Source of the DNA: Muribaculaceae bacterium Isolate-002 (NCI)
Lineage (GTDB): Bacteria > Bacteroidota > Bacteroidia > Bacteroidales > Muribaculaceae
Length of the DNA stretch: 64,000 nt
NCBI GenBank assembly: GCA_004102805.1
Contig: SCEG01000010.1
Coordinates: 1 to 64,000, forward strand
Reading direction: 5' to 3'
The notes under the pieces were generated by a model that ran no database searches, was not told where the DNA came from, and saw nothing but the letters and a program-made list of their open reading frames with translations. How positions within the stretch are numbered: position 1 is the first letter of the stretch; each line of letters begins with the position of its first letter. Positions 46,325 through 57,015 of the stretch are shown here, piece after piece. Both the position numbers and the translations under genes were made by a program.

Positions 46325-47623
46325 TCAGATATCCTGCCGTTCGGCCAGTATTTCTATCGTTGATTTTATCATATGTGTAAGGTCGTCGTCACTTATTATA
46401 TATGGAGGCATGACGTAGACATTGCGTCCGAACGGACGCACCCAGATGCCTTTTCTGACGCATTGTTTCTGGAAATCTCCTACATTTACAGGCTTTTCTG
46501 TCTCAATGACCCCGATAGCACCGATTGTGCGCACGTCGGTCACTCCGGGGAGTGACCGAGCCGGCTCGATTACTCGCGTGATGACCTCGTTGAGGTGCTC
46601 GATGCGGGCTTTCATGTCCTGCGACATCAGTAGCCGGAGCGACGCGAGAGCTACGGCGCAAGCGAGCGGATTGCCCATAAATGTCGGGCCGTGCATCATT
46701 ACGCCGGCCTCGCCACGCGATATGGTGTCGGCCACATCTTTGGTTGCAAGCACCGCGCTCATGGTCATGTAGCCGGCAGTAAGACCCTTGCCGATAAGCA
46801 TAATGTCGGGTTCGACTCCGGCATGTTCCCATGCAAACATACGGCCGGTGCGCCAGAAGCCTGTGGCGATTTCGTCGAATATGAGATAGATGCCGTAACG
46901 GTCGCACAGACGCCTGGCCTCCACAAGATATTGCGGGTGGTAGAACCACATGCCGCCTGCCCCCTGCACCACAGGCTCGAGTATCATTGCTGCGATCTCG
47001 TCGTGATGCCGGTCGAGGAGTTCACGCAGAGGTTCTATCTCTTCGGCATTCCATTCCCCGCCGAAGCGTGAACGGGGCTGTGGCACGAAATAGCGTATCG
47101 GCAAAGCCGGTCCGAAAGCGCCGTGCATGCCTGTCACAGGGTCGCACACACTCATGGCGTTCCAGGTGTCGCCGTGATAGCCGGAGCGTATAGTCACGAA
47201 ATTGGTCTTTTTATGTGAGCCCGAACGGGAAATGGCGGCCTGCACGGCCATCTTCATAGCTACTTCGGTTGCCACAGAGCCGGAGTCGGCGTAAAATATA
47301 TTGTTCATCGACGGAGGCGCCACCTTGAGCAGAAGTTGTCCGAGTTCGACGGCCGGTTGATGGGTGAGTCCGCCGAACATCACATGTGACATTTTCTTCA
47401 CCTGGGCGCCGATGGCGTCGTTGATGACCGGGTTGTTATAGCCGTGAATCACGCACCACCATGACGACATGCCGTCGATAAGCTCCGTGCCGTCGGCAAG
47501 GCGCAGTCTGACACCTTCGGCTGACTCCACCATGTAGGTTGGCAGCGGGTCGATGGTCGACGTATACGGATGCCAGAGGTGTTGGCGGTCGAATGTATTG
47601 AAATTGATGTCTGTATCAGTCAT
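46325..47623 (-). CDS. bioA: Adenosylmethionine-8-amino-7-oxononanoate aminotransferase
   Basis: Class III PLP aminotransferase, about 432 residues, converting KAPA to DAPA with SAM as amino donor in biotin synthesis. Blocks: [12 protein letters not shown] near the start, [29 protein letters not shown] and the cofactor lysine in [21 protein letters not shown] longer frame from 47701 carries 26 Cys/Phe-rich residues unlike the family; 47623 (MTDTDINFN) is preferred. First of a bioA-bioF pair, with a DUF6377 gene following. bioB and bioD are not in the window. Confidence 0.92.
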   Translation of the reverse strand: MTDTDINFNTFDRQHLWHPYTSTIDPLPTYMVESAEGVRLRLADGTELIDGMSSWWCVIHGYNNPVINDAIGAQVKKMSHVMFGGLTHQPAVELGQLLLKVAPPSMNNIFYADSGSVATEVAMKMAVQAAISRSGSHKKTNFVTIRSGYHGDTWNAMSVCDPVTGMHGAFGPALPIRYFVPQPRSRFGGEWNAEEIEPLRELLDRHHDEIAAMILEPVVQGAGGMWFYHPQYLVEARRLCDRYGIYLIFDEIATGFWRTGRMFAWEHAGVEPDIMLIGKGLTAGYMTMSAVLATKDVADTISRGEAGVMMHGPTFMGNPLACAVALASLRLLMSQDMKARIEHLNEVITRVIEPARSLPGVTDVRTIGAIGVIETEKPVNVGDFQKQCVRKGIWVRPFGRNVYVMPPYIISDDDLTHMIKSTIEILAERQDI

Positions 47624-47743
47624 AATCAGAAAATAAATTTCAGTAAAATTAATAAAATTTCCGTGGAGGTCAAAACAAAAGCAATCTTTGCATTGTTTCA
47701 ATTGTAAAGCAACAGATTTTTTTAACCGTTAAAATTTACCGCA

Positions 47744-47962
47744 ATGAGACTTTCTGAATTACTTGACCTCTTCACGGGTAGCGAAGCAGCCGTTGAAGAT
47801 AAGCTCGGTCTCGAAGCTGCTTCGACACGCATGGTGCTCCTTACGGCACACGACCAGAACGAACCAGGATATATAGCCGGAACATCGTCGGAACTTTACG
47901 CATCTCATGATTTCAAAGACCTCGGAGTATGGTTTGACAACCCCGACGACGAGGCCGAATGA
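47744..47962 (+). CDS. Small acidic protein of unknown function
   Basis: 72 residues, acidic (many Asp/Glu), with no signal peptide or membrane segment and no recognised family. Predicted helix at the start (RLSELLDLFTGSEAAVEDKLGLE), then a mixed region (TRMVLLTAHDQNEPGYIAGTSS). It is supported as a real gene by codon use like its neighbours, an A/T-rich promoter-like stretch before it and a dedicated terminator 35 bases after its stop. It stands alone between bioA (divergent) and lysC. Confidence 0.7.
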   Translation: MRLSELLDLFTGSEAAVEDKLGLEAASTRMVLLTAHDQNEPGYIAGTSSELYASHDFKDLGVWFDNPDDEAE

Positions 47963-47996
47963 TATCCTCAAAAGTATTATAATTGAAAATAATCAG

Positions 47997-48037
47997 GGCA
48001 GATGCGCTAATTTTGTAGCATCTGCCTCTGTTTTATT
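47997..48037 (+). terminator. Terminator of the 72-residue protein gene
   Basis: GGCAGATGC (47997-48005) pairs perfectly with GCATCTGCC (48018-48026), followed by TCTGTTTTATT. It isolates the small gene from lysC. Confidence 0.8.
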
Positions 48038-48090
48038 GGAAATATCTTACTTTTTTATTGTATTTAGTATGTAATTAATAGAAAAATGAT

Positions 48091-48098
48091 TAATTTTG
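48091..48098 (+). promoter_or_regulatory. -7 box of the lysine genes
   Basis: TAATTTTG, 47 bases before the lysC start; the -33 region (TTTAG) is only a partial match. No lysine riboswitch or Lys-rich leader peptide was seen in this short leader. Confidence 0.55.
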
Positions 48099-48145
48099 CA
48101 TCGCAGAAATATTATAATGTAATTTTTTAACATAGTATCTACAAA

Positions 48146-49462
48146 ATGAAAGTATTGAAGTTTGGCGGCACATCGGTTGGCTCCGCCCAGCGCATGAAAG
48201 ATGTTGCCAAATTGATTAACGAACGCGGACGCAATCTCATTGTCCTGTCTGCAATGTCAGGCACCACCAATTCTTTGGTGGAAATCGGTGATTATCTCTA
48301 CAAAAAGAATATCGATGGCGCAAAGGAAACAATCAATCTCCTTGAAGCCAAGTATATGAAAACCATCGCTGAGCTTTATTCAACTGAGGAGTATAAAGAG
48401 AAAGCCACCGACGCCATCAAGTCATGCTTCAATTATATACGTTCATTTTCGAAAGATATATTCACCATGTTTGAGGAGCGTGAAATCCTCGCTCAGGGTG
48501 AACTCATGTCGACAGCGCTGCTCAATCTCTATCTTCAGGAGACAGGTGTCAACTCCGTGCTGCTGCCCGCTCTCGAATTTATGCGCACCGACAAAAACGC
48601 AGAGGCTGACAACCAGTATATCCGCGAGAAGCTGACAGCCCTGATGGAGCAATATCCCGATGCCGACCTCTTCCTGACTCAGGGATATATATGCCGCAAC
48701 GCCTACGGCGAGATTGACAATCTGCAGCGTGGCGGTTCCGACCTCACCGCCTCTATAATCGGCGCCGTGCTCGAAGCCGAGGAAATAGAGATATGGACCG
48801 ACATCGACGGTATGCACAACAACGACCCCCGCTTTGTCGAGGGCACCAAGCCTGTCAAAGAGCTGCATTTTGAGGAAGCCGCCGAGCTGGCTTACTTCGG
48901 TGCAAAAATTCTACATCCCACATGCGTGCTTCCCGCCAAACTCAACAATATTCCCGTGCGTCTGCTCAACACAATGCAGCCCGACGCTCCCGGCACTCTT
49001 ATTCACAACACTTCAGAGAGCCATTGCATAAAGGCTGTGGCTGCCAAAGACAATATCACGGCAATCAAAATCAAGTCGGGACGCATGCTCCTTGCCTACG
49101 GTTTCCTCCGCAAGGTGTTTGAGATCTTCGAGACTTACAAGACTTCTATCGACATGATTGCCACGTCAGAGGTCGGCGTTTCCGTCACAATCGACGACGA
49201 GCGCAATCTCCGCGCCATTGTCGACGACCTCAAGAAGTTCGGCACGGTGACTGTTGACCGCGACATGGTCATCATCTGTGTTGTCGGCGACCTCGAATGG
49301 CAGAACCGCGGCTTCGAGGCCAAGGCTCTTGACGCTCTGCGCGACATTCCCGTGCGTATGATTTCGTATGGCGGAAGTAACTATAACATCTCCTTCCTTG
49401 TGCGCAAGGAAGACAAGGTGGCTGCGCTCAATGCCCTGAGCGAACATCTGTTTAAAGCCTGA
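48146..49462 (+). CDS. lysC: Aspartate kinase
   Basis: Monofunctional aspartokinase, 438 residues; phosphorylates aspartate at the entry to Lys, Met and Thr synthesis. N-terminal [11 protein letters not shown] (4-14), a mid-region [13 protein letters not shown] and the aspartate-site [11 protein letters not shown]. Two ACT repeats in the last 130 residues ([36 protein letters not shown]) bind the feedback amino acid. It is not fused to homoserine dehydrogenase, and its neighbour lysA suggests dedication to lysine and diaminopimelate. Confidence 0.94.
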   Translation: MKVLKFGGTSVGSAQRMKDVAKLINERGRNLIVLSAMSGTTNSLVEIGDYLYKKNIDGAKETINLLEAKYMKTIAELYSTEEYKEKATDAIKSCFNYIRSFSKDIFTMFEEREILAQGELMSTALLNLYLQETGVNSVLLPALEFMRTDKNAEADNQYIREKLTALMEQYPDADLFLTQGYICRNAYGEIDNLQRGGSDLTASIIGAVLEAEEIEIWTDIDGMHNNDPRFVEGTKPVKELHFEEAAELAYFGAKILHPTCVLPAKLNNIPVRLLNTMQPDAPGTLIHNTSESHCIKAVAAKDNITAIKIKSGRMLLAYGFLRKVFEIFETYKTSIDMIATSEVGVSVTIDDERNLRAIVDDLKKFGTVTVDRDMVIICVVGDLEWQNRGFEAKALDALRDIPVRMISYGGSNYNISFLVRKEDKVAALNALSEHLFKA

Positions 49463-49602
49463 CAAACTACGGGCTGAATTGCTACAGTCGGGGGTGTGTC
49501 AGAATTTTCATGATGCACCCTCTTCTGATGAATTGGCATCGTAGCCTGTCATTAATTTTTGAAAAATATGCGCCTCTGACCGGCGCGATGATTTAGATAC
49601 TT
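49463..49602. other. lysC-lysA spacer with a G/U-rich hairpin
   Basis: In the 140-base gap GGGTGTGTC can pair with GATGCACCC, using two wobble pairs, over a 12-base loop. No T run follows, so it is not a clear terminator; it may be a processing or regulatory structure. Confidence 0.35.
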
Positions 49603-50745
49603 ATGAAATTTCCAATAGACCGATTTCAATCAATCAGGACACCGTTTTATTATTATGACCTTGATTTGCTGTCGCGTACGGTAGCGGAAGCTGCCGCGCA
49701 GACCGGCGACTCGCGTTATCACATTCATTATGCCCTGAAGGCTAATGCCAATCCGCTGGTGCTTGCGCCCATACGCGAGGCCGGCTGGGGAGTAGACTGC
49801 GTGAGCGGAAATGAGGTTGAGGCAGCCGTGGTCAACGGCTTCTCGCCCGATTCGATAGTGTTTGCCGGAGTCGGCAAGACTGACGAGGAGATAAATTATG
49901 CTCTCGGTGTCGGCATAGGCTGCTTCAACGTGGAGTCATTGCCCGAGCTCGAAGTCATATCGGAGCTTGCCTCGGCGCGTGGCGTCACTGCCAAAGTTGC
50001 CCTCCGTGTCAATCCCAATATCGACGCGCACACCCATCACTATATCACGACGGGACTTAACGAAAACAAATTTGGCATCGACCTGCGCATGCTTGATGAC
50101 GTGGTTGACAAAGCGCTCGCTCTTCCGGGCATAAAACTTGTCGGACTCCATTTCCACATCGGCTCCCAGCTCACCGACATGGAGCCTTACCGCATGCTCT
50201 GCGACAAGATAAATGAGCTGCAGGCTCATTTCGCCGAAAAAGGAATAGCCTTCTCTTCAATAAATGTGGGCGGAGGCCTGGGCATCAATTATGAAAATCC
50301 CGATGCCGATCCCATAGCTGATTTCAAATCATATTTCGAGATTTTCCGCGAAAACCTGAAACTCGGCGAAAACCAGCAGCTCCATTTCGAACTCGGACGT
50401 TCGATTGTGGCACAATGCGGCTCGCTTATATCGCGGGTAATCTATGTCAAGAAAGGCGTGGAGAAACAGTTTGCCATCATCGATGCCGGCATGAGCGACC
50501 TGTTGCGCCCCGCGCTCTATGGCGCCCATCATAAGATAGAAAACATATCGTCGCCCGACGCCAAAGAAGAAATATATGACGTGGTAGGCCCGATCTGCGA
50601 GTCATCCGACGTATTCGGCAAGGACGAACACCTTCCCGCCCTGCACCGTGGCTCACTCGTGGCGCTTCGCAGTGCCGGAGCCTACGGCGAGACTATGGCA
50701 TCGCGCTACAACTTGCGCGCACTCCCCTCAAGCATCGCGTTCTGA
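49603..50745 (+). CDS. lysA: Diaminopimelate decarboxylase
   Basis: PLP enzyme of fold type III, 380 residues; makes lysine from meso-diaminopimelate. Cofactor lysine in HYALKANANPLVL (near residue 48), HFHIGSQL, the glycine loop INVGGGLGINYE, and the C-terminal substrate block GPICESSDVFGKD (Cys and Glu at the dimer interface). Somewhat shorter than the E. coli enzyme but with all motifs. Second gene after lysC, ending before a very strong terminator. Confidence 0.94.
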   Translation: MKFPIDRFQSIRTPFYYYDLDLLSRTVAEAAAQTGDSRYHIHYALKANANPLVLAPIREAGWGVDCVSGNEVEAAVVNGFSPDSIVFAGVGKTDEEINYALGVGIGCFNVESLPELEVISELASARGVTAKVALRVNPNIDAHTHHYITTGLNENKFGIDLRMLDDVVDKALALPGIKLVGLHFHIGSQLTDMEPYRMLCDKINELQAHFAEKGIAFSSINVGGGLGINYENPDADPIADFKSYFEIFRENLKLGENQQLHFELGRSIVAQCGSLISRVIYVKKGVEKQFAIIDAGMSDLLRPALYGAHHKIENISSPDAKEEIYDVVGPICESSDVFGKDEHLPALHRGSLVALRSAGAYGETMASRYNLRALPSSIAF

Positions 50746-50763
50746 GCTTATTTTACGATATAA

Positions 50764-50812
50764 AAACATCAGCGCGCCACAATGCATCAGTCATTGTGGC
50801 GCGCTGATGTTT
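50764..50812. terminator. Long terminator hairpin after lysA
   Basis: A perfect 21-bp stem (50764-50784 with 50792-50812) over a 7-base loop, between converging genes. Among the longest perfect stems in the window. Confidence 0.85.
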
Positions 50813-50824
50813 CAGTGTGAAATA

Positions 50825-51118
50825 TCACACAGTGTAGTCGACGCAGGCGCGTGACTCCTTGCAGCCCGCTATTATTCCTGCTGCGGCCACGTGGGCAGGG
50901 TGTTTGGCGTAGATGTCTACATCGGCGAGGGTGTCGACGATGGCTGTCAGCACCACGTCCCATGTCTCGGCGGGGTTTTCATTGATGCCTACCTCAATCG
51001 AGTGGAGCACATCGATCTGTGCCGGCAGAGCCTCGAGGGCTGCCTTGAAGCGCAATGCTGCGTCGCGGCGCTCTTCGTCGCTGCCTTTGAGTTTGAATGT
51101 CACTATATGTTTTACCAT
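50825..51118 (-). CDS. Dabb-domain (stress-responsive A/B barrel) protein
   Basis: 97 residues forming one Dabb dimeric alpha/beta barrel: MVKHIVTFKLKGS strand with the usual His, a helix (RRDAALRFKAALEALPAQI), a second strand (VLHSIEVGIN) and a closing HPAHVAAAGIIAGCKESRACVDYTV segment. Family members are small cytoplasmic proteins of mostly unknown role, some acting as cyclases or in stress. Convergent with lysA; follows the ABC-F gene by 29 bases and may share its transcript. Confidence 0.85.
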   Translation of the reverse strand: MVKHIVTFKLKGSDEERRDAALRFKAALEALPAQIDVLHSIEVGINENPAETWDVVLTAIVDTLADVDIYAKHPAHVAAAGIIAGCKESRACVDYTV

Positions 51119-51147
51119 TTTAATTGGAATTTTTTGGTTGCAGGTTA

Positions 51148-52773
<1,626 letters not shown>

Positions 52774-52805
52774 TTATAAGTCGTTATCCGTTAAAAAATC
52801 ACCCG

Positions 52806-52850
52806 CAAAGGTACAAAAAAAATACGTCATTCCGAAATTTCGGAATGACG
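52806..52850 (-). promoter_or_regulatory. -7 box of the ABC-F gene beside the trkA terminator
   Basis: CAAAGGTA at 52806-52813 (TACCTTTG on the coding strand). Directly upstream, CGTCATTCCGAAA (52825-52837) and 52838-52850 form a perfect 26-base palindrome. On the minus strand it is followed by a T run, a terminator for the upstream trkA gene. The -33 position of the ABC-F promoter would lie inside this palindrome. Confidence 0.7.
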
Positions 52851-52906
52851 CCTGTGAGTATATCGATGTATTTACGTCAGGACAACCCGTCTGCGGTCAT
52901 TGTCTA

Positions 52907-53596
52907 TTAGTTGATGTAGCGGCACAGGTTGCGGTAGTTGCGTGTCGAGCCGAAACATGTGAAAATGTCGCCATCTTCAACTTTGAGCGTGTCGTCGTTG
53001 ATGTCGAGCATGCGCTGCGCCTGATAGTCGATGCCGAGCATGTTGCTTTTCGTCACCGGACGTGTGGCTGCGATGAGTTTCAGTCCGAAGGCGCGGTCTG
53101 TGGTTATATCGCCGTATGCCATCCCGAGGAAATATTCCGGTGCCTTGAAGTTGAGCACATAGTAATCTTTGTCGACACACAGAGCTTCGACGTGGGCGCC
53201 GAGTTCCATTTCGTAGGTAAGATCGTGGGCGGCGCGCTGCTCCGGGGTCAGTATACGGTCTACTTTAAGTCCCTGGAGTATTGACTCGTGGAGTTCGTCG
53301 ATGGCTCGGGCATAGATTTTTCCGGCCCCGATTTTTTTCAGCAACGCGACAGTCTTGACCGATGCGCCGAAGTTCTCGCCGATGGCAACGATGATGAGGT
53401 CGACATTTTTCAGCGGCAGGGCGTTGAGCGACTGCTCGTCGGTGGAGTCGATTATATATGCGGTGGATATATAGTCTTTTATCGCCTCGACTTTGTGGTC
53501 GGAGATATCGGCTCCTATCACCTCGTGACCCATGTCGGTGAGGTCGATGGCAAGATTGGTTCCATAAATTCCGAGTCCGATTATCAGGTATCGCAT
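52907..53596 (-). CDS. TrkA/KtrA-type potassium uptake regulator
   Basis: Cytoplasmic RCK-domain protein, 229 residues, that gates a TrkH/KtrB channel in response to nucleotides. N-terminal Rossmann fold with GLGIYGTNLAIDL (7-19), IDSTDEQSLNAL, VDLIIVAIGEN, then a C-terminal RCK_C domain (from about 135). One RCK unit as in KtrA, not the duplicated TrkA of E. coli. Thirty-nine bases downstream of the channel gene, so co-transcribed. Confidence 0.92.
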   Translation of the reverse strand: MRYLIIGLGIYGTNLAIDLTDMGHEVIGADISDHKVEAIKDYISTAYIIDSTDEQSLNALPLKNVDLIIVAIGENFGASVKTVALLKKIGAGKIYARAIDELHESILQGLKVDRILTPEQRAAHDLTYEMELGAHVEALCVDKDYYVLNFKAPEYFLGMAYGDITTDRAFGLKLIAATRPVTKSNMLGIDYQAQRMLDINDDTLKVEDGDIFTCFGSTRNYRNLCRYIN

Positions 53597-53635
53597 TGCT
53601 ACAGATATTAATAGTGGTTGTTATATTCGGTGATG

Positions 53636-55495
53636 TCAGTTGATTATTACGTTGTCGACGGGATATTTTACCGGAGCGTCATTGCGCTGTCCGGCAAAGC
53701 CGATGAGCATGGAGATGATGCCTACGCGACCGAGAAACATGGCCGTGCAGAGCAATATCTTCGACGGGTCGCCCAGCTGCTCGGTGACGCCGAGCGAGCT
53801 TCCTACCGTAAACAGTGCCGAGGCTGCCTCATAGAGAAGCGCCTTTACCGGAAGTGACGGCTCCAATGCCACCAGCACCATGGAGTAGAATACGTATGCG
53901 AGTATCGAAAGCGTCACGACGGCGCATGCACGCCTTACGGAGTCGTAGGCTATGGTGCGGTTATAGACCACAACGCGCTGCTTGCCCGTTATAGCCGATT
54001 TCAGTTCAAGCAATATCACGGCGAGCGTGTTTACTTTTATTCCGCCGGCTGTCGACTGCGATCCGCCTCCTATCCACATCAGCACGGCCATCATTATGAT
54101 TGTGATGTTGAGAAATCCGGCCGGATTGACTGACGAGAAACCGGAGCTGCGTGGCACAAACGAGTTGAATACCGACTGCACGATTTTGTCATACAGGCTC
54201 ATTCCTGCCAGTGAATTGTCATATTCGAATATGAAAAACAGCGCGGCCGACAATGCGAATATGACAATGGTCGTGAGCATGGCTATCTTTGTGTTCATGT
54301 CATAGATATGTGCCGCACCACGAAGATGACGGCCGTTGTCAAGCAGGCGGTTGCGCACACGCCGCAGATAGCGGAAAAACGCTGTCTTGAAATTCACAAG
54401 TATCGGGAAACCGATGCCTCCGGCAAATATCAGCATGGAGGCTATGATATAGATTGACTGGTTGGAATGCAGCAGCGCCGGATTTGACAGTCCTCCCTCT
54501 ATATTGGAGAAGCCTGCGTTGCAGAACGCCGACAGTGAATGAAATCCGGAGAATATCAGTTCATCCTCCAGACTCATTCCGAGCGTGCCGTGCACGCTGA
54601 GGAAAATCGCCACCGCACCCGCGAGCTCTATGGCAAGCGTGAAGCCAAGTATATAAAGCAGGGTCGACAGCACAGAGTTTATGGTCTTGGAGTAAATCAT
54701 GTCTTTCACCACCACCTGCGAGTAAACCGAATTGTTGCCGGTGAAGAAAAGCGCGAAGAAACTTGTGAATGTCATGACCCCGAGGCCCCCGATCTGTATC
54801 ATCAGCGACAGCACGAGCAGACCGAATGGCGTGAACGTGGCCGATACGTCAATCGGCGTCAGACCGGTGATGCACACTGCCGATGTCGACACGAACAGTG
54901 AGTCGATATACTGTATGCCTCCGACCGTGCACTTTGGCATCATCAGAATGAACGACCCTATGACTATAAAAAACAGAAAACTCGTGGCGAGCATCAGCGA
55001 CGGATTGATTTTGCGGTCGACCACTTTGTTGAGTCCGTAGCTGAATTCCACCACAGCACAGGCGCCTACAATCGGATAGATGAACCAGTGGCTGTAGAGC
55101 AGTTTCTCCAGTATCGGTATCCACGGCGCTTCAGGACGCGGATAGAGCAGCGCCGGCAAAGTGAGAAGTATCGCGCAGTCAACAATCCATTTGAGTATGC
55201 GCGCATCGCGCTTCGTCTCCTTGGGCGTCAGGATTATGCCTGTAAGCACACGTATTATGAATACAATCTGGCACGCGCGTATGATGTGCCTGATATGCCC
55301 GGCGTCGGTGGCGTTATGGTCGAACCCTAAAAGCACCGCACCCGATATGATGCATATCACCGCCGCCAAAAACGCCAGCACGTCAAGCGCACGCGACACA
55401 AAACGTATGCCCGGCTGAAACTTGATTACAAAACGGTTGTAACTGTAGCTCCAGTCGCGCATCTTCTGTCGTATGCCTCTTTTGCGCCTTGACAT
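53636..55495 (-). CDS. TrkH/KtrB-type potassium channel subunit
   Basis: Integral membrane potassium uptake protein, 619 residues, longer than KtrB because of about 150 extra N-terminal residues with additional membrane helices. The channel core has four selectivity-loop repeats, recognisable by segments such as STSAVCITGLTPIDV, HSLSAFCNAGFSN, PRSSGFSSVNPAGF and TVGSSLGVTEQLG, each with the filter glycine. Works with the RCK protein encoded just downstream. Confidence 0.92.
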   Translation of the reverse strand: MSRRKRGIRQKMRDWSYSYNRFVIKFQPGIRFVSRALDVLAFLAAVICIISGAVLLGFDHNATDAGHIRHIIRACQIVFIIRVLTGIILTPKETKRDARILKWIVDCAILLTLPALLYPRPEAPWIPILEKLLYSHWFIYPIVGACAVVEFSYGLNKVVDRKINPSLMLATSFLFFIVIGSFILMMPKCTVGGIQYIDSLFVSTSAVCITGLTPIDVSATFTPFGLLVLSLMIQIGGLGVMTFTSFFALFFTGNNSVYSQVVVKDMIYSKTINSVLSTLLYILGFTLAIELAGAVAIFLSVHGTLGMSLEDELIFSGFHSLSAFCNAGFSNIEGGLSNPALLHSNQSIYIIASMLIFAGGIGFPILVNFKTAFFRYLRRVRNRLLDNGRHLRGAAHIYDMNTKIAMLTTIVIFALSAALFFIFEYDNSLAGMSLYDKIVQSVFNSFVPRSSGFSSVNPAGFLNITIIMMAVLMWIGGGSQSTAGGIKVNTLAVILLELKSAITGKQRVVVYNRTIAYDSVRRACAVVTLSILAYVFYSMVLVALEPSLPVKALLYEAASALFTVGSSLGVTEQLGDPSKILLCTAMFLGRVGIISMLIGFAGQRNDAPVKYPVDNVIIN

Positions 55496-55589
55496 TCGGT
55501 CGATATGTTTATTATAAGAGGGAGTATCGTTGATGCAGATGCATGCCGTGATACGCCCTCTGTGATATCATTACGAAGGTTGATGCCGT

Positions 55590-56225
55590 TTATTTCTTTT
55601 TAAGGCTGACCCCTATATTTAAACCGTCATAAGAATTGATGACATCGGAGGCTGTCTTTAATGTTGCGTTGCCCGAAATCGATGCTACGGTTTCCGCAAG
55701 TTTCATGAGCTTCTGGGCATCGAAGGTGAGGGTTATGCCGGTAGCCTGTTTTTCGGCGTAAGCATTGATGCTGCCTGCCGGTATCTTGCCGAGAGCCTTG
55801 ATGTTGAATTTGAACATATCGTTTTCAATCGGCCCGACTGTGCCTCTTACAGTGAGGCGTGCGGTCTTTGCCACGAATGTCGAGTCGGTGCCGAATTCAA
55901 TTGTCAGATTGTCCATGCCGGCCTTTGTGTAGTATGGCTTAAGCTTGTTGACAATAGTGGTCGATGCTGCTATGCCGCCGGCATTCTGCAGCAGATTGTC
56001 GCTGGTGAAAGTTACAGCCGGCTGCTGGTATGCCCATTGACCGACGAGGTCTTTATATTCTACTTTGGAAGAAGTGAGAGTGTTGACAATGCCTGTGACA
56101 ATGTCGGCAGCCCCGCCTCCGCTTCCTGAGGAGGAGCCCTTGAGGATATCTTTCAGATCGAATGCCGACGCAGAAAGTATTCCGAGCATAGCCATAAAGA
56201 AGATATAGCTTATACGTTTTTTCAT
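55590..56225 (-). CDS. DUF4923-family exported protein
   Basis: 211 residues, signal peptide ending near ASA/FD, a Ser/Gly-rich low-complexity stretch (SSSGSGGGA) and a beta-rich domain (VEYKDLVGQWAYQQPAVTFTS, FGTDSTFVAKTARLTVRGTVG). This matches DUF4923, a Bacteroidales family resembling lipocalin-like barrels whose function is not established. Forty-five bases after the ftsE gene on the same strand. Confidence 0.85.
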   Translation of the reverse strand: MKKRISYIFFMAMLGILSASAFDLKDILKGSSSGSGGGAADIVTGIVNTLTSSKVEYKDLVGQWAYQQPAVTFTSDNLLQNAGGIAASTTIVNKLKPYYTKAGMDNLTIEFGTDSTFVAKTARLTVRGTVGPIENDMFKFNIKALGKIPAGSINAYAEKQATGITLTFDAQKLMKLAETVASISGNATLKTASDVINSYDGLNIGVSLKKK

Positions 56226-56270
56226 AATCAGTCTTTAATATTCAATTTTATATTTCAGTTGAGGGGTGGT

Positions 56271-56993
56271 TCAGCCGTTGGTCTCATTCTCCGCTACCGG
56301 AAACATTTCACCTGACGGAGCCTTGTGGCTCTGCTCGATTATCTTCTTGTCGATGCAGTGATATACCTTTCCCGGAAATTCTTCGAGAAAGCCGTGGTTG
56401 TGGGTAGCCATAATGACGGCGGTGCCTGAGGCGGCTATGGCCTGCAGCGAATTGACAATCTGTCGGGCTGTGTCGGGGTCAAGATTGCCGGTAGGCTCGT
56501 CGGCAAGTATAAGGCGGGGTTTGTTGAGGAGCGCCCGTGCTATCACTATGCGCTGCTGTTCGCCGCCCGATAGCTCGTGCGGCATCTTGTATGACTTGTT
56601 GAGCATGCCGACCTCTTTTAGCACCTCCTCTATGCGCCTTTCGATTTCGTTCTTGTCCTTCCAGCCTGTTGCCCGGAGCACAAAGAGCAGATTGTCATAG
56701 ACAGTGCGGTCGGTAAGCAACTGGAAGTCCTGAAACACGATTCCTGTCTGGCGGCGCAGATAGGGGATATCCTTGCGTCGCAGACGTCGCAGATCATAGT
56801 CAAACACACGGGCCTCGCCGTTCTCTATGCCGATTTCGGCATAAATGGTTTTCAGCAAAGAGCTTTTCCCTGAGCCGACTTTGCCTATGAGAAACACAAA
56901 CTGCCCCTCTTCAATCTCGAAACTTACCCGTTTGAGCACAACCAGCTCTTTGCGCAGTATCTCGACGTTGTCATACTTTAATATTGTTGCCAT
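56271..56993 (-). CDS. ftsE: FtsE-like ABC ATPase
   Basis: 240-residue ATP-binding subunit. Walker A GKVGSGKSSLLK (near residue 37), signature LSGGEQQRIVIARAL, Walker B LILADEPTGNLD. FtsE with FtsX controls peptidoglycan hydrolases during division; the sequence is close to this type (GIVFQDFQLLTDRTVYDNL). No ftsX gene is adjacent, so the partner must lie elsewhere; a LolD/MacB-like role cannot be excluded. Twenty-two bases downstream of recQ. Confidence 0.88.
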   Translation of the reverse strand: MATILKYDNVEILRKELVVLKRVSFEIEEGQFVFLIGKVGSGKSSLLKTIYAEIGIENGEARVFDYDLRRLRRKDIPYLRRQTGIVFQDFQLLTDRTVYDNLLFVLRATGWKDKNEIERRIEEVLKEVGMLNKSYKMPHELSGGEQQRIVIARALLNKPRLILADEPTGNLDPDTARQIVNSLQAIAASGTAVIMATHNHGFLEEFPGKVYHCIDKKIIEQSHKAPSGEMFPVAENETNG

Positions 56994-57015
56994 CTGTCTA
57001 TGCTCCGGTTTTATG

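Noticed and set aside
48026..48145. Lysine riboswitch or Lys-rich leader peptide before lysC
   Set aside because: The leader is only about 40 bases from the predicted start and has no such structure or short peptide.
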